A stretch of 23,975 bases of DNA, taken from contig CBFGWV010000041.1 in assembly GCA_965652545.1 (NCBI GenBank), forward strand, positions 1-23,975, written 5' to 3'. The stretch is from CBFGWV01 sp965652545. GTDB lineage: Bacteria; Pseudomonadota; Gammaproteobacteria; Competibacterales; Competibacteraceae. Shown one piece after another: positions 6,520 through 14,138 of this stretch; positions within the stretch are counted from its first letter, which is position 1; every line of letters begins with the position of its first letter. Under the pieces are notes generated by a model. The model was given only the letters and a program-made list of their open reading frames with translations, was not told the origin of the DNA and ran no database searches. Made by a program: the position numbers and the translations under genes.

Positions 6520-7950
6520 ATGCAGGTTACCAGCCGCACGTTTCCCGCCAACGCCCACAAAGCGCTGCACGATGAACCCTTGCAGCGGGCCATGGACAAC
6601 CTGCGCAAGGGTTTCCCCGGCAAGCGCGCCAAAGCTATTGCCCGCCTGCCGGAATTCGACGCCTTACGCGATGCCGGTCGCGACATCAAGAACCACACGC
6701 TGGCTCACCTGGACCACTACCTGGAGCGTTTCGAGGCGCGGGTGACCGAGAACGGCGGTCATGTCCACTGGGCGCGGGATGCTGCCGAAGCCCGCGAGAC
6801 GATTCTCGCCATCTGCCGCGATGCTGGGGCCAGGACGGTGACCAAGGGCAAGTCCATGGTCTCCGAAGAGATCGGGCTGAACGACCATCTCGAAGCCAAC
6901 GGCATCCAACCCATAGAGACGGATCTGGGCGAGTACATCATCCAGCTGCGCGGCGAGCATCCCAGCCACATCATCGCGCCGGCGATCCATCTGAACAAAG
7001 AGCAGGTTGCCGATGCATTCCTCGCCCATCATGGCCAATACGGCAAGACGAGGCGGCTGGAGACGCCGCCGGAGATGCTGCGCGAGGCGCGGGAGATTCT
7101 GCGCGACAAGTTTCTTGCGGCGGATGTCGGCATCACCGGGGCGAACTTCTGTGTGGCCGAGACGGGCACCACGTTCATCGTCACCAACGAGGGTAACGGC
7201 GACCTGACCCAGATCCTGCCCCGGGTGCATGTCGTCATCGCCAGTATCGAGAAGATCGTACCGACGCTGGAGGATGTGTCGGTGCTGATCCGCCTGCTCG
7301 CCCGCTCGGCCACCGGGCAGGAGATGTCCGTATATACGACCGCCTCCACCGGTCCGCGGCGGGCGGACGATCCCGATGGTCCCGAGGCGTTTCACGTGGT
7401 ACTGCTGGACAATGGCCGCTCGGGCATGGTCGGCGGCGAGTTCCAGGACATGCTGCGCTGCATCCGTTGCTCGGCGTGTATGAATCATTGTCCGGTGTAC
7501 AGCGCCATCGGTGGTCATGCCTATGGCTGGGTATATCCCGGCCCGATGGGATCGGTGCTGACCCCGCAACTGGTGGGGGTGGAGCAGGCCGGTCATCTGC
7601 CCAATGCATCGACGTTCTGCGGGCGTTGCGAGTCGGTCTGCCCGGTACGGATTCCCCTGCCGCGGCTGATGCGCCATTGGCGCGAGCGCGAGTTCGAGAA
7701 GCATTTGCAGCCGACGGCGTATCGCTACGGGCTGGCCTTGTGGGCTTGGCTGGCCAGAAGGCCGGGGCTGTATCGGGCGGTGACGGGCGTGCAGGCGCGG
7801 GTGTTGGCCTGGATGGGGCGGCGTAACGGTCGGTTGCGCCGCCTGCCGCTGGTCGCCAAGGGCTGGACGCACTGGCGTGATCTGCCGGCGCCGGAGGGGC
7901 GGACGTTCCAGTCGCTATGGGCCGAGCGTCAGCGCAAGGAGGCCGCATGA
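6520..7950 (+). CDS. lutB: L-lactate utilization iron-sulphur protein LutB
   Basis: LutB (LldF/YkgF) is the electron-carrying subunit of LutABC. The 476-residue protein has an N-terminal LUD domain (about 50-300) containing TKGKSMVSEEIGLN and GANFCVAETGT. A ferredoxin-like region follows, with two clusters: CIRCSACMNHCPVY (Cys314, 317, 320, 324) and CGRCESVCPVRIP (Cys367, 370, 374). A C-terminal segment ends in a short basic tail. Family length is about 470-490, so it is complete. The ATG has AGGAG upstream. Its stop overlaps the lutC start as ATGA, which indicates translational coupling and co-regulation with lutA and lutC. Confidence 0.95.
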   Translation: MQVTSRTFPANAHKALHDEPLQRAMDNLRKGFPGKRAKAIARLPEFDALRDAGRDIKNHTLAHLDHYLERFEARVTENGGHVHWARDAAEARETILAICRDAGARTVTKGKSMVSEEIGLNDHLEANGIQPIETDLGEYIIQLRGEHPSHIIAPAIHLNKEQVADAFLAHHGQYGKTRRLETPPEMLREAREILRDKFLAADVGITGANFCVAETGTTFIVTNEGNGDLTQILPRVHVVIASIEKIVPTLEDVSVLIRLLARSATGQEMSVYTTASTGPRRADDPDGPEAFHVVLLDNGRSGMVGGEFQDMLRCIRCSACMNHCPVYSAIGGHAYGWVYPGPMGSVLTPQLVGVEQAGHLPNASTFCGRCESVCPVRIPLPRLMRHWREREFEKHLQPTAYRYGLALWAWLARRPGLYRAVTGVQARVLAWMGRRNGRLRRLPLVAKGWTHWRDLPAPEGRTFQSLWAERQRKEAA

Positions 7951-8609
7951 GCGCGCGCGATGCCATTCTCGGCACGATTCGGCGCAAGCTGCGGCGGGAG
8001 GTGCTGTCCGGGGCGGCGCTGACAGATGTGCAGCAGCGCGAGCGAGAGCATCCGCGTGGGCCGGTGCCGGCGCGTGCAGCGCTGGATCTCGCCGGCCGGG
8101 TCGAGTTGTTCGTCGCTATGGCGCAGGAGGCGGCCGCGACGGTGGCGCGGGTGGCGCTGCCGGATGAGGTGCCCGTGGCGGTGGCGGCGTATTTGTCCGG
8201 TACGCCGTTTGCCGGGGGGCCGACGGTGGTCGCCGGGGCGGCGAATCTACAGGCGATGGACTGGGGGCTGCTGCCGAACGTCGAGCATGGACGGCCGGCG
8301 CGCAACGGTGACCGGGTGGCGGTGACACCGGCGTTTTGCGCGGTTGCCGAGACCGGTACGTTGGTGTTGCTGTCAGGTCCGCACAGTCCGACGACGCTGA
8401 ATTTTCTGGTGGATGTGCATGTTGTGGTTCTGGCGGCGGCCGATATCCTCGGCCCGTACGAGGATGCGTGGGATCGTATTCGGGCGCGCGGGGGGCTGCC
8501 GCGGACGGTGAATTTCATTACCGGGCCGTCGCGCAGTGCGGACATCGAGCAGACGCTGCAGATGGGGGCGCATGGGCCGGTGAGTCTGCATATCGTGGTT
8601 GTGGGGTAG
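7947..8609 (+). CDS. lutC: L-lactate utilization protein LutC (LUD domain)
   Basis: LutC (LldG/YkgG) is the third, smaller LUD-domain subunit of the LutABC system. The 220-residue product shows the conserved AVAETGTLVLLSGPHSPTT stretch, DVHVVVLAAADIL, and the C-terminal NFITGPSRSADIEQTLQMG motif, with GAHGPVSLHIVVVG closing the domain. I chose ATG 7947 over the frame's earlier ATG at 7917: 7947 overlaps the lutB stop by 4 bases and has AAGGAGG at the proper distance, whereas 7917 would extend 30 bases into lutB. It is the last gene of the operon; a long inverted repeat follows about 60 bp later. Confidence 0.93.
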   Translation: MSARDAILGTIRRKLRREVLSGAALTDVQQREREHPRGPVPARAALDLAGRVELFVAMAQEAAATVARVALPDEVPVAVAAYLSGTPFAGGPTVVAGAANLQAMDWGLLPNVEHGRPARNGDRVAVTPAFCAVAETGTLVLLSGPHSPTTLNFLVDVHVVVLAAADILGPYEDAWDRIRARGGLPRTVNFITGPSRSADIEQTLQMGAHGPVSLHIVVVG

Positions 8610-8671
8610 CGCGGGGGTGTGACCCGAGTTCCTTGCATGGCGCCATCCGTGGGTCTCAGGCGCCCGAACCC

Positions 8672-8789
8672 GCCTGTGGACGAGCCGGTAGGTCGTGGGC
8701 CGACGCGCTGTGAATACGTCCGTGTACGCTCGACGGCAGCATCCATGCTGCCGACGGTCGGCCCACGACCTACCGGCTCGTCCACAGGC
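8672..8789. repeat. Cruciform-like repeat element, copy 1 (33-bp perfect arms)
   Basis: Bases 8672-8704 and 8757-8789 are perfect reverse complements (33 bp). They enclose a 52-base core that can fold into two smaller hairpins: A, ATAC-GTCC-GTGT (8714-8725, one T-G wobble), and B, GGCAGCA-TCCA-TGCTGCC (8735-8752). The core and the first bases of the arms closely match the element at 17070-17185, but the rest of the arms is unrelated in sequence. A shared AAGGCTCGC follows at 8848-8856. It lies between convergent lutC and the methyltransferase gene, where it could also act as a transcription barrier. No transposase is present. Confidence 0.9.
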
Positions 8790-8884
8790 TCACAGCAGTG
8801 GCCGCCCAAGGCGAGGAGCGCAGGTTAGACTTTTTTGCCCGACCCGCAAGGCTCGCTTTGGTGGGGCGTTCGTTCGGGGGATTT

Positions 8885-9544
8885 CTATTTCACGCGGACC
8901 AAGGTTACGCCGTCACCGATGCTCAGCAGCACGCTCTCGACCCGTGTGTCGTCCCGGATCTTCAGATTGAGCGCGCGCAGGGTACGGGTGGTGTCGTCGT
9001 TGACATTCCCGTCGGCCACGTTACCCGACCACAAGGTGTTGTCGATCAGGATGAGGCCACCGGGACGGATCAGGTGCAGGCAGCGCTCGTAGTAGGCGTC
9101 GTAGCCGGTTTTGTCCGCATCGATGAAGGCCAGGTCGAAGCGGCCGTCTTCACCAGCCTCGCGCAAGCTGTCGAGGGTCTGTTGTGCCGGGCCCAGGCGC
9201 AGGTCGATACGTTCAGCGATGCCGGCGCGTTCCCAATAGCGGCGGGCGAGTCCGGTCCAGGTGTCGCTGAGGTCGCAGCAGACGATCCGTCCGTCGGCCG
9301 GTAGTGCGCGGGCCATGGCCAGGGCGCTGTAGCCGGTGAAGGTGCCGATTTCGATGACGTTGCGAGCGTTGATGAGCCGGACCAGCAAGGCCATGAGTGC
9401 GGCCTGGTCGGGGCCGATCTGCATGCCGGCCTCGGGCAGGGCGGCGGTTTCGGTGCGCAGGTCGGCGGCGATGGGGTCTTCGTGTATGAGGGTTTCGAGC
9501 AGGTAGGCTTCCACCGCGTCGGGCAGGAGTGTTCGTTTGGGCAT
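8885..9544 (-). CDS. Class I SAM-dependent O-methyltransferase (caffeoyl-CoA OMT-like)
   Basis: A 219-residue member of the metal-dependent O-methyltransferase family 3, which methylates catechol-type or similar hydroxyls using S-adenosylmethionine; the substrate is unknown. The SAM-binding motif I is EIGTFTGYSALAMA (about residues 65-78). Next come CCDLSD (acidic ribose-binding end of strand 2), the metal-binding FDLAFIDADK (about 136-145), and LILIDNTLWSGNV, which contains the second metal-ligand pair Asp-Asn. I chose the ATG ending at 9544 because GGAGG lies six bases upstream. The frame extends further 5' but without a comparable ribosome-binding site. It is transcribed toward lutC, and its 115-bp promoter region is shared with the divergent VOC gene. 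Confidence 0.9.
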   Translation of the reverse strand: MPKRTLLPDAVEAYLLETLIHEDPIAADLRTETAALPEAGMQIGPDQAALMALLVRLINARNVIEIGTFTGYSALAMARALPADGRIVCCDLSDTWTGLARRYWERAGIAERIDLRLGPAQQTLDSLREAGEDGRFDLAFIDADKTGYDAYYERCLHLIRPGGLILIDNTLWSGNVADGNVNDDTTRTLRALNLKIRDDTRVESVLLSIGDGVTLVRVK

Positions 9545-9658
9545 GGGTAGCCTCCATCGTCGAGGGTTTGGGGTGCGCTGTGTCGGTGTATTGTGCATTC
9601 AGGCGCGTTTGGCGGGCAGAATTGGTTAGGCTGTAGGTGTCGCGAAAGGAGTGCCTCG

Positions 9659-10045
9659 ATGGTCAATGAACTGGCAATCCCGCAACTGCCCGCCTCACGT
9701 TGGCCGGATACCTTGGATTTGTATCAGCAACTGGGGTTCTCGGCGGTGTTCCGCCAGGACAATGCGCCGCAGTACGCGGTGTTGCGCCGGGGCGAGTTGG
9801 AGCTGCATCTGTACGGTCTGTCATGGCTGGACCCGGCAGCGAGCTACGCCGGTTGTTATCTGCGTGTCCGCGATGTCGATGGATTGCACAGTCAGTGGGC
9901 GCGAATCGGTCTGCCATCCAACGGGATTCCACGGCTGGGGCCGATTCGGGATCAGCCGTGGGGGATGCGGGAGTTTCATCTTGTGGATCCCTCCGGCAAT
10001 GTGTTGCGGGTGGGTTGGCCGATTTCCGACGAGGCAGCCGAGTGA
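9659..10045 (+). CDS. VOC-superfamily protein, bleomycin-resistance-protein-like
   Basis: A 128-residue single vicinal-oxygen-chelate protein of the type annotated as bleomycin resistance protein. Such proteins dimerise and either bind metal-chelating glycopeptides or catalyse small-molecule chemistry. Features seen: AIPQLPASRWPDTLDLYQQLGF at the start, LRRGELELHLYGLSWLDPAASY in the middle, and the closing GIPRLGPIRDQPWGMREFHLVDPSGN block, which is characteristic of this subgroup. The start ATG has AAAGGAG nine bases upstream; the frame's earlier start at 9593 lacks such a site. True drug resistance cannot be inferred from sequence alone. Its stop overlaps the next start as GTGA. Confidence 0.85.
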   Translation: MVNELAIPQLPASRWPDTLDLYQQLGFSAVFRQDNAPQYAVLRRGELELHLYGLSWLDPAASYAGCYLRVRDVDGLHSQWARIGLPSNGIPRLGPIRDQPWGMREFHLVDPSGNVLRVGWPISDEAAE

Positions 10046-10458
10046 GTGTAGATGTTGCCGTGGAGTCGCCCGTGCCGTTGTCCCGTCGCTTTGCGTTCAT
10101 TGCCGCCTGCGCGATGGCGTTGGGTGTCGCCCTGGGGGCGTTCGGCGCGCATGGGCTCAAGGCTCATGTGAGTGTGGACCGGCTTGCGGTGTTCGAGACC
10201 GGTGTGCGCTATCACCTGTTCCATGCACTGGGTTTGTTTGCCGTGGCTTGGGCCGTCGATCGATGGCCGCAAGCGGGCATGATCCGGGTTGCCGGTTGGC
10301 TGCAGATCGCGGGTGTGGCGGTGTTTTCCGGCAGTCTTTATCTGTTGGTGCTGACCGATACGCCGTGGCTGGGCGCCGTCACGCCGTTTGGCGGAACGGC
10401 GCTGATCGCCGGTTGGTGCCTGCTGGCCGCCGGCCTGTGGCGCGCGGGTACGGCTTGA
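10042..10458 (+). CDS. DUF423 (YgdD-like) small integral membrane protein
   Basis: A 138-residue hydrophobic protein with about four transmembrane segments, matching the DUF423/YgdD family of unknown function. The signature ALGAFGAHGLKAH (residues about 31-43) is clear, followed by FETGVRYHLFHALGLFAVAW, VFSGSLYLL and TPFGGTALIAGWCLLA, which parallel E. coli YgdD motif by motif. The start is uncertain. GTG 10042 overlaps the VOC stop (GTGA) and suggests translational coupling; GTG 10060 is an alternative. No in-frame ATG occurs before the first membrane segment. It faces the SIMPL-domain gene convergently, with a strong hairpin between them. Confidence 0.88.
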   Translation: MSVDVAVESPVPLSRRFAFIAACAMALGVALGAFGAHGLKAHVSVDRLAVFETGVRYHLFHALGLFAVAWAVDRWPQAGMIRVAGWLQIAGVAVFSGSLYLLVLTDTPWLGAVTPFGGTALIAGWCLLAAGLWRAGTA

Positions 10459-10462
10459 GCGT

Positions 10463-10493
10463 CCGGGGCGGCTTGGTGAAAACACCGCCCCGG
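10463..10493. terminator. Bidirectional hairpin between convergent DUF423 and SIMPL genes
   Basis: CCGGGGCGG (10463-10471) is the reverse complement of CCGCCCCGG (10485-10493). An inner GGTG-AAAA-CACC (10475-10486) can extend it with a small bulge. No T-run follows on either strand, so intrinsic termination is less certain than the position suggests. Confidence 0.5.
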
Positions 10494-10504
10494 TGTGGCG
10501 ACCG

Positions 10505-11251
10505 TCATTCGGGACGCTTCAGCCCGTAGGTGACTTCGACGGTTACACCGACGGTCGTCTCGCCCGCGGCGATCGGTGTGCCCATGGCCGACTCGGAGGC
10601 CATCATCCGCATCATCGGCATGGGTCCCGGTCCGCTGCTGCCACCTTCGATGATGCGTATTACCGGCCCGACGCTGGCACCGGCGGCTTGTGCGTAACGC
10701 TCGGCACGGCTACGGGCATCGGCGATGGCCGCATCGCGTGCCTGATCCAGCAATGCGGAGTCGTCGGCGACGCGGAACTGGATGCCGTGGATCTGGTTCG
10801 CACCGGCGGCGACCAGAGCATCCAGCACCGGACCAAGGTCGTCCACCGGTTGCACGGTCACCGAGAGAATCTGGCTGGCGACATAGCCGGCCGGCTCCGG
10901 CTGGCCACCCTCTTGTTGCGGGCGATAGTCGGTGGTGAGCGACAGGCTGCCGGTTTGCACCCGGGCATCGTCCACGCCGTGGGATTTCAAGGTTTCGAGC
11001 AGCCGACGGGCGGTATCGGCATTGCCGGCCATGGCCTGCGCGGCGCTCTCGTTGCGGGTTTCCACACCCACCTGGACCACCGCCTCGTCGGGGCGGGCGC
11101 GGGCTTCGCCTTCACCCTGGACCTGGATCATGGGTGCCATACCCCGCCCTTCGTGGCGCGGCTGGCCGACGGCGGCACCGGGGAGCCAGGCACCAGCGGT
11201 GACCGCCAGCATCAGGGCGGCGGGAATCAATCGAGAAACCGGTTTGTCCAT
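10505..11251 (-). CDS. SIMPL-domain (DUF541, YggE-like) periplasmic protein
   Basis: A 248-residue exported protein of the SIMPL/DUF541 family; E. coli YggE of this family has been linked to reduced oxidative damage, but the molecular function is unknown. An N-terminal signal peptide is evident (MDKPVSRLIPAALMLAVTAG, cleavage around AVG-QP near residue 29). The domain begins IQVQGEGEARARPDEAVVQVGVETR, followed by LKSHGVDDARVQTGSLSLTTDY, LDALVAAGANQIHGIQF and ARSRAERYAQAAGASVGPVIRI, all typical. It ends with TVEVTYGLK. The ATG ending at 11251 is preceded by GAGGAG at eight bases; the earlier in-frame GTG overlaps that ribosome-binding site. A Met-rich PMPMMRMMAS stretch near the C-terminus could be a metal- or oxidant-sensitive loop, though this is an inference. 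Confidence 0.9.
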   Translation of the reverse strand: MDKPVSRLIPAALMLAVTAGAWLPGAAVGQPRHEGRGMAPMIQVQGEGEARARPDEAVVQVGVETRNESAAQAMAGNADTARRLLETLKSHGVDDARVQTGSLSLTTDYRPQQEGGQPEPAGYVASQILSVTVQPVDDLGPVLDALVAAGANQIHGIQFRVADDSALLDQARDAAIADARSRAERYAQAAGASVGPVIRIIEGGSSGPGPMPMMRMMASESAMGTPIAAGETTVGVTVEVTYGLKRPE

Positions 11252-11494
11252 GCAAAGCACTCCTCGAGCGCGGGTAAAGAGTCAACAAACGCTTAGCGTG
11301 TAGGATTTGACTGACCGCCGCCTGAATGGCTGCGGCACAGGCTACCCTCATGGACGGCCCGGGTGCGTGGCGGTTCCGGGACCTGACTGGAAAAAAGGTG
11401 GCAACCCTGTGACGGACGGCGCGGTCTTTTGGTCGTTCAGGAGGCTGTTAGCCTTAGGCGGTAGCCTCTTGGCGGGCGGCAAACGGGAGTTTCA
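11252..11494. other. Divergent promoter region with an 11-bp palindrome
   Basis: This 243-bp stretch separates the divergent SIMPL and YegS-like genes. It has a perfect odd palindrome ACGCTTAGCGT at 11289-11299, a possible operator. I see no convincing -35/-10 pair and no gene. Confidence 0.3.
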
Positions 11495-12397
11495 ATGATG
11501 ACCCGACACTTGGCGTTGATCCTGGATGGACGACGCGCGCATGACGAGGCCATTCGGCTTGGGGTGACGGCGTTGCGCCAGGATGGGCATCAGGTGAGCG
11601 TGCGCGTCACCTGGGAGGGTGGTCAGGTGGACGAACTCGTGGCGGAAGTCCTCGGCCGCAAGCCGGACGTGCTGGTGGCCTGCGGCGGCGATGGCATGGT
11701 CAATGCGGTCGCTGCGGCCTTGGCCAACGTCGCAGAGGCACCGGCCATGGCCATCGTGCCCTTGGGGACGGCGAACGACTTCGCCTGCGCCGCCGGCATA
11801 CCTCTGGATCCACAGCAGGCATTGCGGCTTGCTGCCGAGGGCCCCTCGCGGGCGGTGGATCTGGGCGCCTTGGGCGAGCGGGTATTCGTGAACCTCGCCA
11901 GCGCCGGGTTTGCCAGTGAAATCACCCAGGAGACATCCGATGAACTCAAGCGTCTGTTGGGTTCGGCGGCCTATCTGGTCAGCGGCCTGACGCGCTTTGG
12001 CGCCGTACATGGTGCGCCGGCGCGGGTTCGATCCGCGGGTTTCGAGTGGTCGGGCAGCTTTCTAGTGCTGGCGGTGGGCAATGGGCCGCAGGCCGGTGGC
12101 GGTCACCGCTTGTGCCCCGATGCCCGAATCGATGACGGGTTGCTGGATTTGTGCATTCTTCCCGATCCGCCGGAAGGCGAACGCCTGGCCACGCTCGCGC
12201 GGCTGATGAGCGACGGGCTCGTGGGTGTGCAGGATCGCCTCGTGATCCATCGGGCCGCGAACTACCACGTCAGTACAGACGCTCCGGTATCGGTGAATCT
12301 GGACGGCGAGCCCATGCAAGGTACAGAGTTGCGATTCTCGGTGCGTGCCGAAAGCCTGACCCTGATTCTGCCGCCAGATTGTCCGTTGGTGGCGTAG
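11495..12397 (+). CDS. yegS: YegS-like lipid (diacylglycerol-type) kinase
   Basis: A 300-residue protein of the diacylglycerol/sphingosine kinase-like superfamily, the same length as E. coli YegS (299), which phosphorylates phosphatidylglycerol in vitro. The nucleotide-binding motif is CGGDGMVNAVAAAL (about residues 63-76) and the second conserved block is IVPLGTANDFACAAGIP (about 87-103). FVNLASAGF, NGPQAGGGHRLCPDARIDDGLLD and SVNLDGEP match the C-terminal beta-sandwich. One oddity: the near-universal Thr of GGDGT is Met68 here. The ATG at 11495 is followed at once by a second ATG; GGGAG lies upstream. No predicted membrane segment, so it is likely cytoplasmic or peripheral. Confidence 0.9.
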   Translation: MMTRHLALILDGRRAHDEAIRLGVTALRQDGHQVSVRVTWEGGQVDELVAEVLGRKPDVLVACGGDGMVNAVAAALANVAEAPAMAIVPLGTANDFACAAGIPLDPQQALRLAAEGPSRAVDLGALGERVFVNLASAGFASEITQETSDELKRLLGSAAYLVSGLTRFGAVHGAPARVRSAGFEWSGSFLVLAVGNGPQAGGGHRLCPDARIDDGLLDLCILPDPPEGERLATLARLMSDGLVGVQDRLVIHRAANYHVSTDAPVSVNLDGEPMQGTELRFSVRAESLTLILPPDCPLVA

Positions 12398-12447
12398 GGC
12401 GGACACACTGCACGCCTCAACCATGCACTGCGTAGAGGTTTTGCCGC

Positions 12448-13110
12448 ATGACACTGACTCTTGTGGTGGGCAACGCCAATTATTCGTCCTGGTCTATGCG
12501 TCCCTGGGTGGCAATGCACAAACTGGGACTGGACTTCCGTACTCACCGTATCAGCTTGCATCCAGAGGTGTTCCCAACCGCCATCCAGGATTGGTCCCCC
12601 ACGGGCAAGGTGCCCGTCCTGCATGACGATGGGCGTGTGATCTGGGATTCGCTGGCCATACTCGAATACCTCGCCGGGCAGTATCCGGACGCTGGCCTAT
12701 TGCCCGGCGATGCCTATGCTCGGGCGATCGCACGCGCGGCCAGTGCTGAAATGCACAGCGGATTCGGCGAGTTGCGCAACCTGATGCCCATGAACTGCCG
12801 GGCTCGTGGACGACGGGTCGCCATGACGCCGGCTTTGGCCGCCGACATCGGGCGCATCCAGGCGCTGTGGGGCGATTGCCGTGGCCGTTTTGGCGGCGAT
12901 GGCCCGTGGCTGTTCGGGCGTTTCTCGCTGGCTGATGCGATGTTTGCGCCGGTGGTCTCGCGGTTTGTCACCTACGGCGTGGCTTTGGATGAGACGGCAA
13001 CCGGCTATGTCTCCACCTGGGCGCAAGAGCCTGCATATCAGGCCTGGGAGGCACTGGGACGAGAGGAGGCGGAAACCTTGCCGGTGGCCGAAGCGGGGAC
13101 AGGACACTAG
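12448..13110 (+). CDS. Glutathione S-transferase family protein
   Basis: A 220-residue soluble protein with the two-domain GST plan. The N-terminal thioredoxin-like domain (about 1-80) contains LVVGNANYSSWSMRPW, where a serine of the SSWS stretch is the likely glutathione-activating residue. SPTGKVPVL supplies the conserved cis-proline, and the family motif Asp-Ser appears as IWDSLAILEYLA (glutathione gamma-glutamyl binding). The helical C-terminal domain has GPWLFGRFSLADAMFAPVVSRF, the conserved N-capping box. The substrate is unknown. It starts 50 bp after the yegS stop and is co-oriented, so co-transcription is possible. A cluster of hairpins follows. Confidence 0.92.
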   Translation: MTLTLVVGNANYSSWSMRPWVAMHKLGLDFRTHRISLHPEVFPTAIQDWSPTGKVPVLHDDGRVIWDSLAILEYLAGQYPDAGLLPGDAYARAIARAASAEMHSGFGELRNLMPMNCRARGRRVAMTPALAADIGRIQALWGDCRGRFGGDGPWLFGRFSLADAMFAPVVSRFVTYGVALDETATGYVSTWAQEPAYQAWEALGREEAETLPVAEAGTGH

Positions 13111-13130
13111 TCGCGCGTTGCGGGCCAAAA

Positions 13131-13241
13131 AAGGACGACATCCTTGTCTCCTCGTGGTCCGCGACTCCGGCGGCGGGAAATACGACACGTCCGCTCTCAC
13201 GGACACCGGAGCCGCGATGACGCGCGCAATCGTCATCGCGG
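13131..13241. repeat. Cluster of three hairpins downstream of the GST gene
   Basis: In the 200-bp gap after the GST gene: AAGGA-CGACA-TCCTT (13131-13145); an 11-bp stem with one wobble pair, CGCGACTCCGG (13160-13170) / CCGGAGCCGCG (13206-13216), enclosing a GTCCG-CTCTCA-CGGAC hairpin; and a perfect CCGCGATGACG (13212-13222) / CGTCATCGCGG (13231-13241). The last two overlap by five bases, so they compete. No T-run follows. It may be transcription-ending or a degenerate repeat element. Confidence 0.45.
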
Positions 13242-13310
13242 TGGCCAAGGCAAATAGCAGGCGTGGGGATACGCGTCAATAACACGTGAAAACTTCACAG
13301 GTCAAAGGTC

Positions 13311-13607
13311 ATGGACCCAACAAAAAAGCCACGCGTGGACATACGCTACTGTACGCAATGCCGTTGGCTGCTCAGAGCTGCATGGCTTGCACAGGAGTTG
13401 CTGACAACGTTTGAGCAGGAGCTGGGCGAGGTGGCGCTGCGACCTGGAACCGGCGGCATTTTCGAGATCAGTGTCGATGGCCACTTGGTCTGGTCGCGCA
13501 AGAATGAAGGGCGCTTTCCCGAGGCCAAGGAGCTCAAACAGCGCGTCCGCGACCTTGTCGCCCCCGACCGTGGCCTGGGTCACTCGGACACCCCGGTTAC
13601 GCGTTGA
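13311..13607 (+). CDS. SelT/SelW/SelH (Rdx) family redox protein
   Basis: A 98-residue thioredoxin-like protein of the Rdx family, the bacterial relatives of selenoprotein W. The redox motif is RYCTQCRWLLRAAWLAQELL: Cys14-Thr-Gln-Cys17, where animal SelW has Cys-x-x-Sec. The second position is an ordinary TGC codon, so no selenocysteine is needed. LRPGTGGIFEISVDGHLVWSR and EGRFPEAKELKQRVRDLV complete the family pattern. The physiological partner is unknown. The ATG follows AAAGG closely. A small inverted repeat, GTGAA-AAC-TTCAC (13286-13298), lies just upstream. mscL follows 32 bp later on the same strand. Confidence 0.9.
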   Translation: MDPTKKPRVDIRYCTQCRWLLRAAWLAQELLTTFEQELGEVALRPGTGGIFEISVDGHLVWSRKNEGRFPEAKELKQRVRDLVAPDRGLGHSDTPVTR

Positions 13608-13639
13608 ACACGCATTTTCATAGCCTACAAGGAGTGCAC

Positions 13640-14086
13640 ATGAGTGGGTTCGTCAACGAGTTCAAAGCGTTCGCCATGCGCGGCAATGTGGTCGACATGG
13701 CGGTGGGCATCATCATCGGTGCGGCCTTCGGTACGATCGTCCAGTCACTGGTCAACGATGTGATCATGCCGCCGATCGGTATGGTGTTGGGCAATGTCGA
13801 TTTCACCGGTTTGTTCCTCCTGCTCCGCGAAGGGACGGTGCCTGGGCCGTATTCGACGCTGGCGGCCGCGCGTGAGGCCGGTGCGGTCGTCCTCGCCTAC
13901 GGTGCGTTCTTCAATACTGTCATCAGTTTCCTCATCGTGGCCTTCGCGGTGTTCATGCTGGTGCGCGGCATGAACCGGCTGAAGGCCAAGGCCGAGGAGA
14001 CGCCTCCGCCGCCGGCGGAAGTTCCTGCCGACGTCAAATTGCTTGCCGAAATACGCGATCTGCTCAAGAACGGGACGCAGAAATAG
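13640..14086 (+). CDS. mscL: Large-conductance mechanosensitive channel MscL
   Basis: MscL opens under membrane tension and releases solutes during hypo-osmotic shock; it works as a pentamer in the inner membrane. The 148-residue protein has the N-terminal amphipathic helix and TM1 motif GFVNEFKAFAMRGNVVDMAVGIIIGAAFG. The conserved VNDVIMPPIG follows, then a periplasmic loop with VLAYGAFFNTVISFLIVAFAVFMLVRGMN as TM2. The tail is a proline stretch (EETPPPPAEVP) and a short helix, LLAEIRDLL, the usual C-terminal bundle. ATG 13640 is chosen because AAGGAG lies directly upstream and the family N-terminus starts here; the frame's earlier ATG at 13604 overlaps the preceding gene. Confidence 0.97.
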   Translation: MSGFVNEFKAFAMRGNVVDMAVGIIIGAAFGTIVQSLVNDVIMPPIGMVLGNVDFTGLFLLLREGTVPGPYSTLAAAREAGAVVLAYGAFFNTVISFLIVAFAVFMLVRGMNRLKAKAEETPPPPAEVPADVKLLAEIRDLLKNGTQK

Positions 14087-14111
14087 CGCCAAGCCGCGTT
14101 ATCCTGGCGCT
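14085..14111 (+). terminator. Weak terminator-like hairpin after mscL
   Basis: AGCGCCA (14085-14091) pairs with TGGCGCT (14105-14111), overlapping the mscL stop codon. A loose T-rich tail (CTTGTT) follows. The 13-base loop and poor tail make it weak; some read-through into ppsR is likely. Confidence 0.4.
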
Positions 14112-14138
14112 CTTGTTCCATTGTCGCGGAGCGTCCCG

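Noticed and set aside
7235..8809. 524-codon minus-strand open frame across lutB, lutC and the first repeat
   Set aside because: Low-complexity Ala/Pro/Ser/Arg product, opposite two well-supported genes and reading through the inverted repeat.
13350..13361. Selenocysteine in the Rdx protein
   Set aside because: The CxxC motif is encoded by ordinary TGT and TGC codons; no in-frame TGA exists.
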